From NCBI GenBank assembly GCA_002496565.1, contig DAKJ01000017.1, forward strand, positions 62,001-126,000: DNA of 64,000 nucleotides. Direction: 5' to 3'. The notes under the pieces were generated by a model. That model worked only from the letters and a program-made list of their open reading frames with translations. It searched no databases and was not told the origin of the DNA. Position 1 is the stretch's first letter. The number at the start of each line of letters is the position of its first letter. The position numbers and the translations under genes were made by a program. The DNA comes from Methanosarcina sp. UBA289. GTDB taxonomy: Archaea; Halobacteriota; Methanosarcinia; Methanosarcinales; Methanosarcinaceae. Below, in pieces: positions 53,201-60,940 of this stretch.

Positions 53201-53999
53201 TTCCATTTTCTTTTTCTGTCCCATCTTCACTTTCTTTTTCTGCACCGTCTCCACTATCTGTTTCTGTCCTATCCCCGTTTTCTTTTCCTTCACTTTCATC
53301 TTCCAGAGATTTCTGTACCATATTAACGTACCTGCGGAGCACAGGAGAGAGATATGCATCCACTACGGTTGTTTCCCCTCTACTTACTAGTTTTATTAAC
53401 GGACTTGCCTGATGGGAGAGGGACACCTGCGTAAAACCGATTTCTCTGGCAAGCTTCCCGAGTTTGAGTTCATGCTCAGGGTACCTGTATGCATGCATAA
53501 GTACGATTGCAGCCGAACGAATTCCGGCTTCAAAAGCCGTTTCAAGCTCTTTTTTTGCGTTTTCAAGGTCAAGAGGTACAAGCTCTATTCCGTCGGCTCC
53601 GACCCTTCCAGAAACTTCAATAACTCTTTCATAAAGCTGCTCCGGAAGTTCGATCTTCTGAGCAAAAATATCCGGACGGTTCTGGTACCCGATTCTCAAA
53701 GCATCTCCGAACCCCCTGTTTATAACAAGCACAGTTCGTTCCCCTTTCCACTCAAGCAGAGCATTTGTGCCGACTGTTGTTCCCATTTTCACGGATTCTA
53801 CGATTTCAGCAGGCAGGGGTTCATTTCCGGGCAGCCCGAGAATCTGCCGGATCCCGTGCATGGCTGCATCTTTATAGTGACATGGATCGTCGGAAAGAAG
53901 CTTGTACGTGATCAGTTTTCCATCAGGGCTGCGGGCTACGATATCAGTAAACGTGCCTCCGCGGTCTATCCAGAACTGCCATCCGGCTTTGGGGGACAT
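50226..53999 (-). CDS. Fused hydantoinase A/B, 5-oxoprolinase-like ATPase with low-complexity insert
   Basis: 1257 residues, as in eukaryote-type 5-oxoprolinases: Hydant_A_N (FWIDRGGTFTDIVA, TTVGTNALLEWKG), hydantoinase A core (FDMGGTSTDVAQ, GGGSILHYEGGRFRVGPDS, CFGGAAPQHACRVADSLG), then hydantoinase B from about residue 740 (DPVMLEIFNNRFMSVAEQMG, SPYHGGTHLPDIT, RGHHADVGGISPGSMPP, GGSGAGSGFSGTDAVH, TPGGGGYG at the C-terminus). It probably hydrolyses 5-oxoproline or a related cyclic imide with ATP. Residues about 234-282, inside the A half, are an acidic Glu/Gly/Asp/Lys-rich tandem-repeat insert (E-x-G-D-G-x-E-K-E-like units). No partner genes adjoin it; the other hydantoinase-fold protein here lacks a B half. 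Confidence 0.9.
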   Translation of the reverse strand: MSPKAGWQFWIDRGGTFTDIVARSPDGKLITYKLLSDDPCHYKDAAMHGIRQILGLPGNEPLPAEIVESVKMGTTVGTNALLEWKGERTVLVINRGFGDALRIGYQNRPDIFAQKIELPEQLYERVIEVSGRVGADGIELVPLDLENAKKELETAFEAGIRSAAIVLMHAYRYPEHELKLGKLAREIGFTQVSLSHQASPLIKLVSRGETTVVDAYLSPVLRRYVNMVQKSLEDESEGKENGDRTETDSGDGAEKESEDGTEKENGNGTKNDSGDGKENKVKRSPRLMFMQSSGGLTDAETFQGKDCILSGPAGGIVGAVATSEMAGARKIITFDMGGTSTDVAQYSGEYERSLETEIAGVRLRSPMMRIHTVAAGGGSILHYEGGRFRVGPDSAGSDPGPACYRKGGPLTVTDCNVMLGKLQPEFFPRIFGPEANQPLDSELVRRKFEELAERVSGKGKNEGNIRTPEQVSEGFLSVAVENMANAIKKISIQRGYNIKEYTLCCFGGAAPQHACRVADSLGIKSIFIHPYAGVLSAYGMGLADQRLIKERYIGSELSDALIESLKSVFSGLEHKGRLLMREQGMKESRITALYKVHMRYAGSDTQLVIDFADKDGLRKDFEKDHRKRFGFIMEGKALIVEAISVETIGINERVLDPLLEIEENPILSPVATVQMYSDGEFHETPVFQREELKPGTCISGPAVLIEKNTTIVIEPDWKGAITERDHLFLKREIPLSALRAIGTDVDPVMLEIFNNRFMSVAEQMGFTLQNTAHSVNIKERLDFSCALFDREGNLVANAPHIPVHLGSMGECVKALIQTKLKEMHIGDVYLINSPYHGGTHLPDITVVTPMFGSSGEILFYLASRGHHADVGGISPGSMPPGSRSIEEEGVLSEGTKIVNQGRFCEEKLKAWLGSGKYPARNPEQNLADIRAQIAANEKGLFELRRMIEEFSLETVEAYMEHVQDNAEEAVRRVIDRLTDGEFTYSLDDGNVIKVKVTIDRKNRGARIDFTGTSPQLSNNFNAPASVCIAAVLYAFRTLVKSDIPLNAGCLRPLEIIIPKGSLLRPEPPAAVVAGNVETSQYIVDALFGALGTLAASQGTMNNFTFGNADLQYYETVCGGSGAGSGFSGTDAVHTHMTNSRITDPEILETRFPVLLEEFSIREGSGGDGKFKGGNGVVRKLRFLQDMNAAILSSHRKLPPFGLKGGMPGKCGRNALIRRDGSVLEIEGQAEVELKSGEFFVIETPGGGGYGEKESKGG

Positions 54000-54286
54000 G
54001 AAGGGAATAATTGTAGAGGTGGTATTAATTGTTAATCAGGAGTTTGAGGTTTCAACCTGATTTCACTAAATTTGGAATTTATTTTTCAAAACGACTGCGA
54101 GAGATTTGTATTTTTGATAAGGAGATTCAAATAAAATAGAAAAGCTTTTGGAGTTAAAGTATAAAGAGAAAGAAAGCTTGGCAGAACTTATAATAAATTT
54201 GCCAAATGGCTTGCGATGCCTCAGGTTCCAGATTTATTTCTTGGGAAATAATTTGTTCTATTTTCACAGGTCGACATCAAAAATCT

Positions 54287-55147
54287 TCACCCAAGTTCAA
54301 AAGTCGTGACCCCGTAAACCTTTTCAAGGTTTATATCAGGTTCTTCCCGGCTGTACATCCGGATAGTTTTGAACATTACAGTCATTCCATATTTATTGGC
54401 AATTTCCATTGCTTTTTTATTTGGTTCCGGAACATCCAGATATATGGCTTCATTCGAAGCAGAAGCCTTGAGAGCCAGGAAGATTTTCTCTGCTATTATC
54501 GGGTCATCTGCGAAAAGAGGGCCTATCTTGTATCCGTTCTGGCATTTCCTTATAACGCCGTATCCTTTTAGCTTTCCAGCTTCAACGGCTGCAAAGGCAT
54601 AAGAATCAGGTTGTTTAATCCAGTTTTCCAGAAAAGTAGACCTTGGAGCTGGAAACATTTCCCTGTCGTACTCCAGCAGGCTTTCAAACGGCACGTCTGA
54701 AATTTTCACAAGCCCATCCGGAACTTTTCCGCCACCTTTTCCTTCAAAACGCAGGTTGCTGTAAAAGGACTTGAACTTCATAAGTTCCTGGTACTTCTTT
54801 TCGTTTTCCACTACCCCATCAAGCCCGATATTCCTGTTTCCCAGATGTTCCAGGCATTTTTCAGTTAATTTAATCCCAACTCCTTTTTCCCTGAATTCGG
54901 GTTTAACCACATAGAGGCCAAGAAAACCGAAAGAATCATCATATGCGACAGCAGAGGCACAACCTATGGGCTCTCCTTCAATTTCTGCAATAAAAAAACC
55001 GTCAGGATCGGTTTCGTAGAAAATTTCCCCGTCATAGATTCCAGGGTTCCATCCTTCGCCGGCTGCCATTTGGATAGCGAATTCGGCCTCATCGCGTTTC
55101 ATTTTCCGAATCTTTAGCCCTTGGATCTCCATATGACTTTTTCTCAT
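54287..55147 (-). CDS. GNAT-family N-acetyltransferase with C-terminal acetyltransferase-like domain
   Basis: 286 residues: an N-terminal GNAT domain with acetyl-CoA loop VVKPEFREKGVGIKLTEKC (motif A, about residues 79-97) preceded by GFFIAEIEGEPIGCASAVAY, and a C-terminal domain with a second GNAT-like half (YAFAAVEAGKLKGYGVIRK, YKIGPLFADDPIIAEKIF, AIYLDVPEPNKKAMEIANKYGM) typical of the YitH-like extension. The acceptor is unknown. A TATA-like TTTATATC lies about 26 bp upstream of the start at 55147, so the mRNA is probably leaderless and uses that ATG rather than the one five codons in. Confidence 0.87.
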   Translation of the reverse strand: MRKSHMEIQGLKIRKMKRDEAEFAIQMAAGEGWNPGIYDGEIFYETDPDGFFIAEIEGEPIGCASAVAYDDSFGFLGLYVVKPEFREKGVGIKLTEKCLEHLGNRNIGLDGVVENEKKYQELMKFKSFYSNLRFEGKGGGKVPDGLVKISDVPFESLLEYDREMFPAPRSTFLENWIKQPDSYAFAAVEAGKLKGYGVIRKCQNGYKIGPLFADDPIIAEKIFLALKASASNEAIYLDVPEPNKKAMEIANKYGMTVMFKTIRMYSREEPDINLEKVYGVTTFELG

Positions 55148-55233
55148 GTATTATTGTACTTTTGGATTCTATTTATATCTCATTCATCAACTTATTTGAA
55201 AAAATTTATAAATTTACCTTGCAATGAATCACC
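55148..55233. promoter_or_regulatory. Compact divergent promoter (GNAT gene and ade)
   Basis: Only 86 bp separate two start codons. TATA-like elements face each way: forward TTTATATC (about 55171-55178) for the minus gene and AATTTATAAATT (about 55203-55214) for ade. Each lies about 25-30 bp from its ATG, so both transcripts would be leaderless or nearly so. Confidence 0.5.
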
Positions 55234-56901
55234 ATGCAAAAGTACCAGGGAATTATTGTTGATGCAGTTTCCAGGCGACAGTTCAAAGGTGAAATCACCG
55301 TTGAAAATGGGAAGATTCTCAGTATAGAGGAAAAGGAGCACGATAGTGAGCAGTATATCCTTCCAGGGCTTGTAGACGCCCACGTGCATATTGAGAGTTC
55401 GATGACCGTGCCTTCGGTTTTTGCCCGGATGGCGGTTGCAAGAGGTACGGTTGCAGTAGTTAGCGACCCTCATGAGATTGCAAACGTTATGGGAGAAGAA
55501 GGCATTGATTATATGCTTGAGGATGCCAGAAAAGTGCCTCTGAAGGCCTTTTTCGGAGTACCCTCATGTGTACCGGCTACTCCTTTTGAATCCGCTGGGG
55601 CGGTGCTGGACGCAGAGGCTGTTGACCGATTGCTGGCAAGAGAAGACCTTCACTACCTTTCGGAGATGATGAACTTCCCGGGTGTGATCCTTGAATTCCC
55701 TGATGTAATGGCAAAACTGGAGTCCGCTAAAAAGTACGGCAAAGTTATAGATGGACACGCTCCTGGTTTGAGGGGAGCCGACCTTCAGAAATACGTGTGT
55801 GCAGGAATTTCCACAGACCACGAATCTTTTACTTATGAAGAAGCAGTTGAGAAAATAAAGCTCGGTATGAAAATACTGATTCGAGAGGGAAGTTCAGCCC
55901 GGAATTTCGACACTATATACATTTTGATAGACGAATATCCCGAATCGGTTATGCTCTGCACCGACGACTCTCATCCTGATACTCTGATATATGAGGGGCA
56001 TATCGACAAGCTTCTCAGGCGGGGACAGGAAAAAGGACTTGACATTTATAATCTCATAAGGGCAGCTGTGATCAATCCGGTGGAACACTATAGGCTTAAC
56101 GTCGGGCTGCTGCGCGAGGGAGACCCTGCCGATTTTATTATTGTGGACGACATCAAGTCGTTCAATGTGCTGAAGACCTTTATTGACGGAAATTGTGTTT
56201 GCGATAACGGAAAAGTCCTTTTTTCAGTTGAAAAAACTCCTGCAAAAAACGTGTTCAACCGAGGCAAAATTTCGATTGGTGATGTAAAACTGTTCTTGCC
56301 TGCTTCTGAAAATAACGAGGAACAGATGGAAAAACAGATGAAAAAAATCCGGGTAATAGTCGCTCAGGACGGAGAACTGGTCACAGGCCAGGAATTGGCC
56401 CTTCCAAAGATAGAAAAAGGAAATCTGGTTTCGGACACTGACCGGGATATTTTGAAAATGGTTGTCCTGAGCAGGTATGCTGATGATCCTGTTCAGATTG
56501 GTTTCATAAAGAATATAGGCCTGAAAAATGGGGCTATTGCGAGCAGCATTGCCCACGACAGTCATAATATTATTGCAGTCGGAGCAACGGATGAGGACAT
56601 CGTTAGAGCTGTCAACAGATTGGTGGAAAATCGAGGAGGGATCGTTGTTGGGACCGCAGAAAATCTTCTTGATCTCCCACTGGAGGTTTCAGGTCTCATG
56701 AGCACTCTGGACGGAAAAGAAGTAGCTGCAAGGTACGAGCAGTTAAATGAAGAAGCTAGGAAGTTGGGAACTTCGCTTACGTCGCCTTTTATGACACTTT
56801 CATTTATGTCGCTTCTGGTAATTCCTGAACTCAAATTGAGTGATAAAGGCCTGTTCAATGTGACAAAATTTGAATTTGTTGAGCTTTTTGCAGATGAATA
56901 A
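55234..56901 (+). CDS. ade: Adenine deaminase
   Basis: It hydrolyses adenine to hypoxanthine and ammonia in purine salvage, using a binuclear metal centre in an amidohydrolase barrel. Motifs: ILPGLVDAHVHIESSMTVP (metal HxH), VVSDPHEIANVMG, GVPSCVPATPFE, DGHAPGLRG, GISTDHESFTYEEA, CTDDSHPDTL, and the C-terminal cap HDSHNIIAVGATDEDI plus MSTLDGKEVAARYEQL. The length of 555 is typical of the Ade family. Monocistronic, with an intrinsic-type terminator just downstream. Confidence 0.95.
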   Translation: MQKYQGIIVDAVSRRQFKGEITVENGKILSIEEKEHDSEQYILPGLVDAHVHIESSMTVPSVFARMAVARGTVAVVSDPHEIANVMGEEGIDYMLEDARKVPLKAFFGVPSCVPATPFESAGAVLDAEAVDRLLAREDLHYLSEMMNFPGVILEFPDVMAKLESAKKYGKVIDGHAPGLRGADLQKYVCAGISTDHESFTYEEAVEKIKLGMKILIREGSSARNFDTIYILIDEYPESVMLCTDDSHPDTLIYEGHIDKLLRRGQEKGLDIYNLIRAAVINPVEHYRLNVGLLREGDPADFIIVDDIKSFNVLKTFIDGNCVCDNGKVLFSVEKTPAKNVFNRGKISIGDVKLFLPASENNEEQMEKQMKKIRVIVAQDGELVTGQELALPKIEKGNLVSDTDRDILKMVVLSRYADDPVQIGFIKNIGLKNGAIASSIAHDSHNIIAVGATDEDIVRAVNRLVENRGGIVVGTAENLLDLPLEVSGLMSTLDGKEVAARYEQLNEEARKLGTSLTSPFMTLSFMSLLVIPELKLSDKGLFNVTKFEFVELFADE

Positions 56902-56911
56902 GCAAAGATGC

Positions 56912-56950
56912 AGGCAGAAAGTCCTAGCAGGGAGATCTTCTGCCTTTTTC
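56912..56950 (+). terminator. Hairpin terminator of ade
   Basis: AGGCAGAA (56912-56919) pairs perfectly with TTCTGCCT (56938-56945), followed by TTTTC. It begins 11 bp after the stop codon. More T-tracts follow to about 57010. Confidence 0.7.
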
Positions 56951-57153
56951 AATTATTTCCTCTGCTTTTTCAGTTATTTCTTTTACTTACTCAGCTATTT
57001 CGGTCCTTTGTTTATTTTCTTCACTGCATAAACGTCTACTAAATATCATTTTTAACATTAATTTATCTTTTTAACATTAAACTTATTTTTCTATTGACTT
57101 TTTGCTTATATTAATATATGAGAAGGTGCAATAATAAATTGGGGTGAATTATT

Positions 57154-57324
57154 ATGCACAAAAGCACGAAAATGGTGGGTTTTATCTTGGTAACAGCAGG
57201 GCTTGCTTATGCTATAAAAAAGATGATGCATAACAGAGAAGATTGCTCTGGTTGGCATAAAATAAAAGTGGAAGATGAAAAAAGAACTGGTTCAAGGTAT
57301 GGTTCCAATCCAGTTAAATACTAA
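57154..57324 (+). CDS. 56-residue small membrane protein
   Basis: ATG with GGGGTGA 6 nt upstream and a TATA-like TATATTAATATA about 40-50 bp upstream. The product has one transmembrane helix (MVGFILVTAGLAYAIKKMM, residues 7-25), then a polar tail with a single Cys (NREDCSGWHKIKVEDEKR). The helix and AIKK boundary resemble the C-terminal helix of the protein at 49086. No family is recognised. Confidence 0.6.
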   Translation: MHKSTKMVGFILVTAGLAYAIKKMMHNREDCSGWHKIKVEDEKRTGSRYGSNPVKY

Positions 57325-57531
57325 ATTAACATAATATATTTACTTTTACTTTTTTAAAATCTATATATTTAGCATTTAGACTTAAATTTCATTGAGTAGC
57401 ATAACTAAACATGTTTCTGTTTTTTGTAGAGAATCAGCATGTAAAGCAGCTTTGATTGAAATTACCTGAAGTACTAAGTTAAATAACAAAAGCGAGAAAA
57501 CTTAGAGGAACTAATTGTTTTTTCTATTTTT

Positions 57532-58113
57532 TTAGTCTTGTCGATCCTTCTCTACAATTTTTAAAACGTCAACGTTTGAAGTAGTCTGAATCAAAAAGAA
57601 CTGCTTGCTCACAGAAGCAGTTTTCCTGGCTGCGGTTTCCATGCAGAGCATGAGAATTTTTACGGCATCCTGGAAAGTGCTTTTCTTCGTCCAGTTGTCC
57701 TTGAAGCATTTATTGGTTACCTGCTTCGTGAAATCATTTCCGAGAACTATCAGGTTGCTTCCCTTTGCGTGTGAGGTTAAGGTTATTTCGGAGTCCCTTA
57801 GCTCGGCAATAGCGTAATTTCCGGCTGAGGCATAAAGTCTTCTTTTCTTAACTACCCCGCCTTCAATTGAGGAGACTTCTCCTATTAAAATGCCGTCTCT
57901 CTCCGAGATTTTGCTCTTGCAGTCAGTGACCGTTATGCCGACCCCGAATTCTCGAACTTTTTTTGCGAGTTCGTCATCTGTGACAATTATCCCGCTGTAA
58001 AGCTCCTTTTCAAGCTTTTCCCTATCCGGCTTCTCTCCTTCAAATGTTATTTCACGCAGGTCTCCAGTCATTACTGCACCGTTTTTCCCAATAAAAGCTA
58101 TAACAAGGGTCAT
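57532..58113 (-). CDS. Connectase (DUF2121), proteasome-like protein ligase
   Basis: 193 residues starting MTLVIAFIGKNGAVMTGDLR, an Ntn-hydrolase fold of the DUF2121 family found in methanogens. Thr2 would become the N-terminal nucleophile after Met removal. Family-like features are GDLREITFEG, ELYSGIIVTDDELAKKVREFGVGITVTD and RRLYASAGNYAIAEL. A member from Methanocaldococcus jannaschii was shown to be a sequence-specific protein ligase (connectase) with methyltransferase subunit MtrA as a physiological substrate. So this protein may modify or circularise MtrA, part of the Na+-pumping methyl-H4SPT:CoM methyltransferase. It is a distant proteasome relative rather than a proteasome subunit. It stands alone on the minus strand. 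Confidence 0.85.
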   Translation of the reverse strand: MTLVIAFIGKNGAVMTGDLREITFEGEKPDREKLEKELYSGIIVTDDELAKKVREFGVGITVTDCKSKISERDGILIGEVSSIEGGVVKKRRLYASAGNYAIAELRDSEITLTSHAKGSNLIVLGNDFTKQVTNKCFKDNWTKKSTFQDAVKILMLCMETAARKTASVSKQFFLIQTTSNVDVLKIVEKDRQD

Positions 58114-58434
58114 TTTTCAGGTTCCTGTATTTTGATATTTCTCGTCTCTTAATATTTCTCACTTTGACTTAGTTCAGTTTTTGAGTAAGATTTATCATTG
58201 TACAAATTAATGTCTACTCCATAAAAAGCTATCAATTAAATATTACATAAACTCAAGAGCGGTTAATTATATCCAATAATAATTGACATTTTGATTTTAT
58301 TAAAGGTCAACTATATACAATTTTCAGTTCCAGTCCTATTATATATGAAATTATTCTTTTTAGATCAAGCAGAAAGAATATAAATTTTTAAACAATCAAT
58401 ATATTTACATTTGTACGTCTTTCAGGAGAAAAAT
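58114..58434 (+). promoter_or_regulatory. Upstream region of the ABC transporter ATPase
   Basis: AT-rich divergent spacer. TATATATGAAA (about 58339-58349) is the likely TATA box. AGGAG lies 6-7 nt before ATG 58435. No gene is seen. Confidence 0.45.
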
Positions 58435-59175
58435 ATGGAAAATATACTGATTACCTTTAGGAATGTCTGGAAAACTTATCAGATGGGGGAAGTCCAGGTC
58501 AATGCCCTGAAAGATGTGAACGTGAAATTCAAGAAGGGAGAATTCGCCGCAATAATCGGGCCCTCAGGAAGTGGGAAATCCACAATGATGAACCTAGTGG
58601 GCTGCCTTGATACTCCTACAAAAGGTGAAATTTTCCTTAAAGGCCGGAATATAGCCCGGCTTGAAGAATCAGACCTTGCGGCCCTGAGAGGTAAGACAAT
58701 TGGGTTTGTTTTTCAGCAGTACAACCTTATTCCTGGTATGACTGCACTCGAAAACGTGCTTTTACCTCTTGAAATCCAGGAAATTGACGATCGAATGGCA
58801 GAAAAAAGGGCAAAGAAATTGCTTACACTTTTAGGGCTCTCGGATAAAATTCAGTACAAACCCTCTCAACTTTCAGGCGGACAGCAACAGAGAGTTTCGA
58901 TTGCAAGAGCTCTGGCCTGTAACCCTGAGGTTATCCTCGCAGACGAGCCAACAGGGGCTCTGGATAGCGTTACCGGAAAAGAATTGCTGGCAATTCTATA
59001 CAGGCTCTGGAAAGAGGAAGGTAAAACAATAGTTATGGTTACGCACGATCTGCACCTTGCAAGGTATGCAAGAAGGCACATCGAACTAAAGGATGGAAGA
59101 ATCATCAGGGATGATGTGAATGAAGAAAAACTTGACCCAGAAACTCATCACGAGATACCTGAAAGCGAAACCTGA
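58435..59175 (+). CDS. MacB/LolD-type ABC transporter ATP-binding protein
   Basis: 246 residues: Walker A IIGPSGSGKSTMMN, Q-loop FVFQQYNLIPGMTALENVLLP, ABC signature LSGGQQQRVSIARALA, Walker B VILADEPTGALD and switch His in VMVTHD. The LDTPTKGEI and FNLIP-type sequence places it in the MacB/LolD group that powers mechanotransmission by FtsX-type permeases. The TTG eight codons upstream has no better signal than the AGGAG-preceded ATG. The partner genes at 59513 and 60941 follow on the same strand after a 337-bp gap, so a shared function is very likely even if the promoter is separate. Confidence 0.94.
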   Translation: MENILITFRNVWKTYQMGEVQVNALKDVNVKFKKGEFAAIIGPSGSGKSTMMNLVGCLDTPTKGEIFLKGRNIARLEESDLAALRGKTIGFVFQQYNLIPGMTALENVLLPLEIQEIDDRMAEKRAKKLLTLLGLSDKIQYKPSQLSGGQQQRVSIARALACNPEVILADEPTGALDSVTGKELLAILYRLWKEEGKTIVMVTHDLHLARYARRHIELKDGRIIRDDVNEEKLDPETHHEIPESET

Positions 59176-59512
59176 AAGAAAAGCTATGGGGACGTTTTAA
59201 TAAACAACTAAGATCATATCCAGACTAAGTCTTGGTTATTCATATTAATTCAAGATTACTCAGATTAACTTTAACATATCATGACAAATTATGATCATTT
59301 AGACTAAAATATAATTATTAAGGCTAAATTTAGGTCATTTGAGATTATTTCAGGCTATTTCAGTATAAACTGAGGTTATTTAAGATTATTTGATATTATT
59401 GGATCATTTCGTTAATCGGATTTATCTAAACTCTATTCGAACCATATATACCCGATAAAATCTTTTTGGACCTTCTTTAGAGGTATGAAATCAGTAAAAT
59501 GAGGAATTTTAA
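59176..59512. other. Intergenic, degenerate repeats
   Basis: Loose repeats of the type TAGGTCATTTGAGATTATTTC fill 59270-59400. CATATATACC (about 59443-59452) is a possible TATA box and GAGG precedes the next ATG. No gene is seen. Confidence 0.45.
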
Positions 59513-60907
59513 ATGGGTTTTAAACTTACAGGTTTTATTTGCTTGCTCTTACTGCTTGCTTCATGCGTTCAACCTGTCCTTGCAGAGGATAGTTCTGAAA
59601 CTGAGAGCACTGAGGATGAGAGCACTGAGAATAAGAGCACTTCAAATATTGGTTCGGGTCTTGATAAAGGCTTAACTCTTGACCTGCTCAACCAGGACCC
59701 TGATCCGGTAAAACCAGGGGATGTCCTTGAAATCAGGCTCTCAATTCAGAATACTGGATATGAGGACCTGGATAATTGTGTTTTGGAGATCAAACCAGAA
59801 TATCCTTTTAAGGCTATTGCCGGCGAGAAACTTGTACAAAATATAGGCACTTTGGGAAAGCGCTATGAGGACAACCGCCAAAAGGTCGTAAAATTCAAAC
59901 TCGGGCTTGATAATAACATCAACGAAGGCAAATATCCTCTTAAAGTGTACGTTTACGCAGATGGAAATAAAAACAGGTTTTCCCTTACAAAAGATTTCGA
60001 TATAGAAATTGATAGCGAATCAAATGCTGAAATTGAATATATCAGTGTCGAAAAAATGGTACCAGGGCAGAAAACCGATCTCGTTTTCGGCATAAAGAAC
60101 GTGGGAAATTCTCCCCTGAAAAATGCGATGTTTTCCTGGGAATCTACTAATGACGTAATCCTGCCTGTGGGTTCAAGCAATGTTAAACACATTAACCTGA
60201 TTGACATTGGAGACACTGAAAATGCCAGCTTTGAAGTCCTGACAAACGTCAATACAAAGCCAGGCCTGTATAAGCTGAATATGGTGCTCACTTATGATGA
60301 TGTTGAAGAACTCCAGACTATCACTGAGGCAGGCACTGTAGAAAACCAGAAGCGAAAAGAGATTAAAAGCAAAGCTGGAATCTATATCGGAGGCACGACG
60401 GATTTTGATGTCGCGTTCATGGAAAGAAGCCAGACCGGTGCATACACTTTTTCAATCTCGAACATCGGAAACAATGCGGCAAATTCAGTGAAGATTTCTA
60501 TCCCCCAACAGGCAAACTGGACTATTGCGGATGGCAGCAGTAACTCCGTAGTTCTCGGAAACCTGCAAAAGGGAGACTATACAACCGCTGATTTCAACCT
60601 GAAGCCGGCAAAGATCGGAGAAGATCTACCTATAAAATTTGAAATCAGCTACACCTCAAATGATGGAATCAGACAGGTTGAGGAAATAGAGCTCTCCCTT
60701 TATTCCTCAACTTTTACCCCATCAACCGAGGCTGGCATTTCGGAAGAGAGAAATTCGAGCTCACTGGCATATAAAGCCGGATTCGCTATGCTTGTCTTTG
60801 TAGCGTGCGGCGCCGTGATCTATAAAAAGCGTCAAAAGAAGTTAAAAATGGAAAGCGCTCAGGAAAATGAGCTTAATGAGATGAAAGCCGAGGATCGGGA
60901 CAGGTAA
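59513..60907 (+). CDS. Secreted, membrane-anchored CARDB-type protein of the ABC system
   Basis: 464 residues. A signal peptide (FICLLLLLASCVQPVLAEDS, with a Cys before the cleavage region) precedes a Ser/Thr/Glu-rich spacer and three beta-sandwich repeats of the COG1361/CARDB type: PVKPGDVLEIRLSIQNTGYEDL, MVPGQKTDLVFGIKNVGNSPL and GAYTFSISNIGNNAANSV. One C-terminal helix (AGFAMLVFVACGAVIY) and a KKRQKK stop-transfer follow. Such proteins accompany MacB-like exporters in Methanosarcina, probably acting outside the membrane in substrate capture or as the extracytoplasmic conduit. It is 33 bp from the permease gene. Confidence 0.85.
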   Translation: MGFKLTGFICLLLLLASCVQPVLAEDSSETESTEDESTENKSTSNIGSGLDKGLTLDLLNQDPDPVKPGDVLEIRLSIQNTGYEDLDNCVLEIKPEYPFKAIAGEKLVQNIGTLGKRYEDNRQKVVKFKLGLDNNINEGKYPLKVYVYADGNKNRFSLTKDFDIEIDSESNAEIEYISVEKMVPGQKTDLVFGIKNVGNSPLKNAMFSWESTNDVILPVGSSNVKHINLIDIGDTENASFEVLTNVNTKPGLYKLNMVLTYDDVEELQTITEAGTVENQKRKEIKSKAGIYIGGTTDFDVAFMERSQTGAYTFSISNIGNNAANSVKISIPQQANWTIADGSSNSVVLGNLQKGDYTTADFNLKPAKIGEDLPIKFEISYTSNDGIRQVEEIELSLYSSTFTPSTEAGISEERNSSSLAYKAGFAMLVFVACGAVIYKKRQKKLKMESAQENELNEMKAEDRDR

Positions 60908-60940
60908 ATCGAAAGAATGCGGAAATGGGGTAACTGTTCC

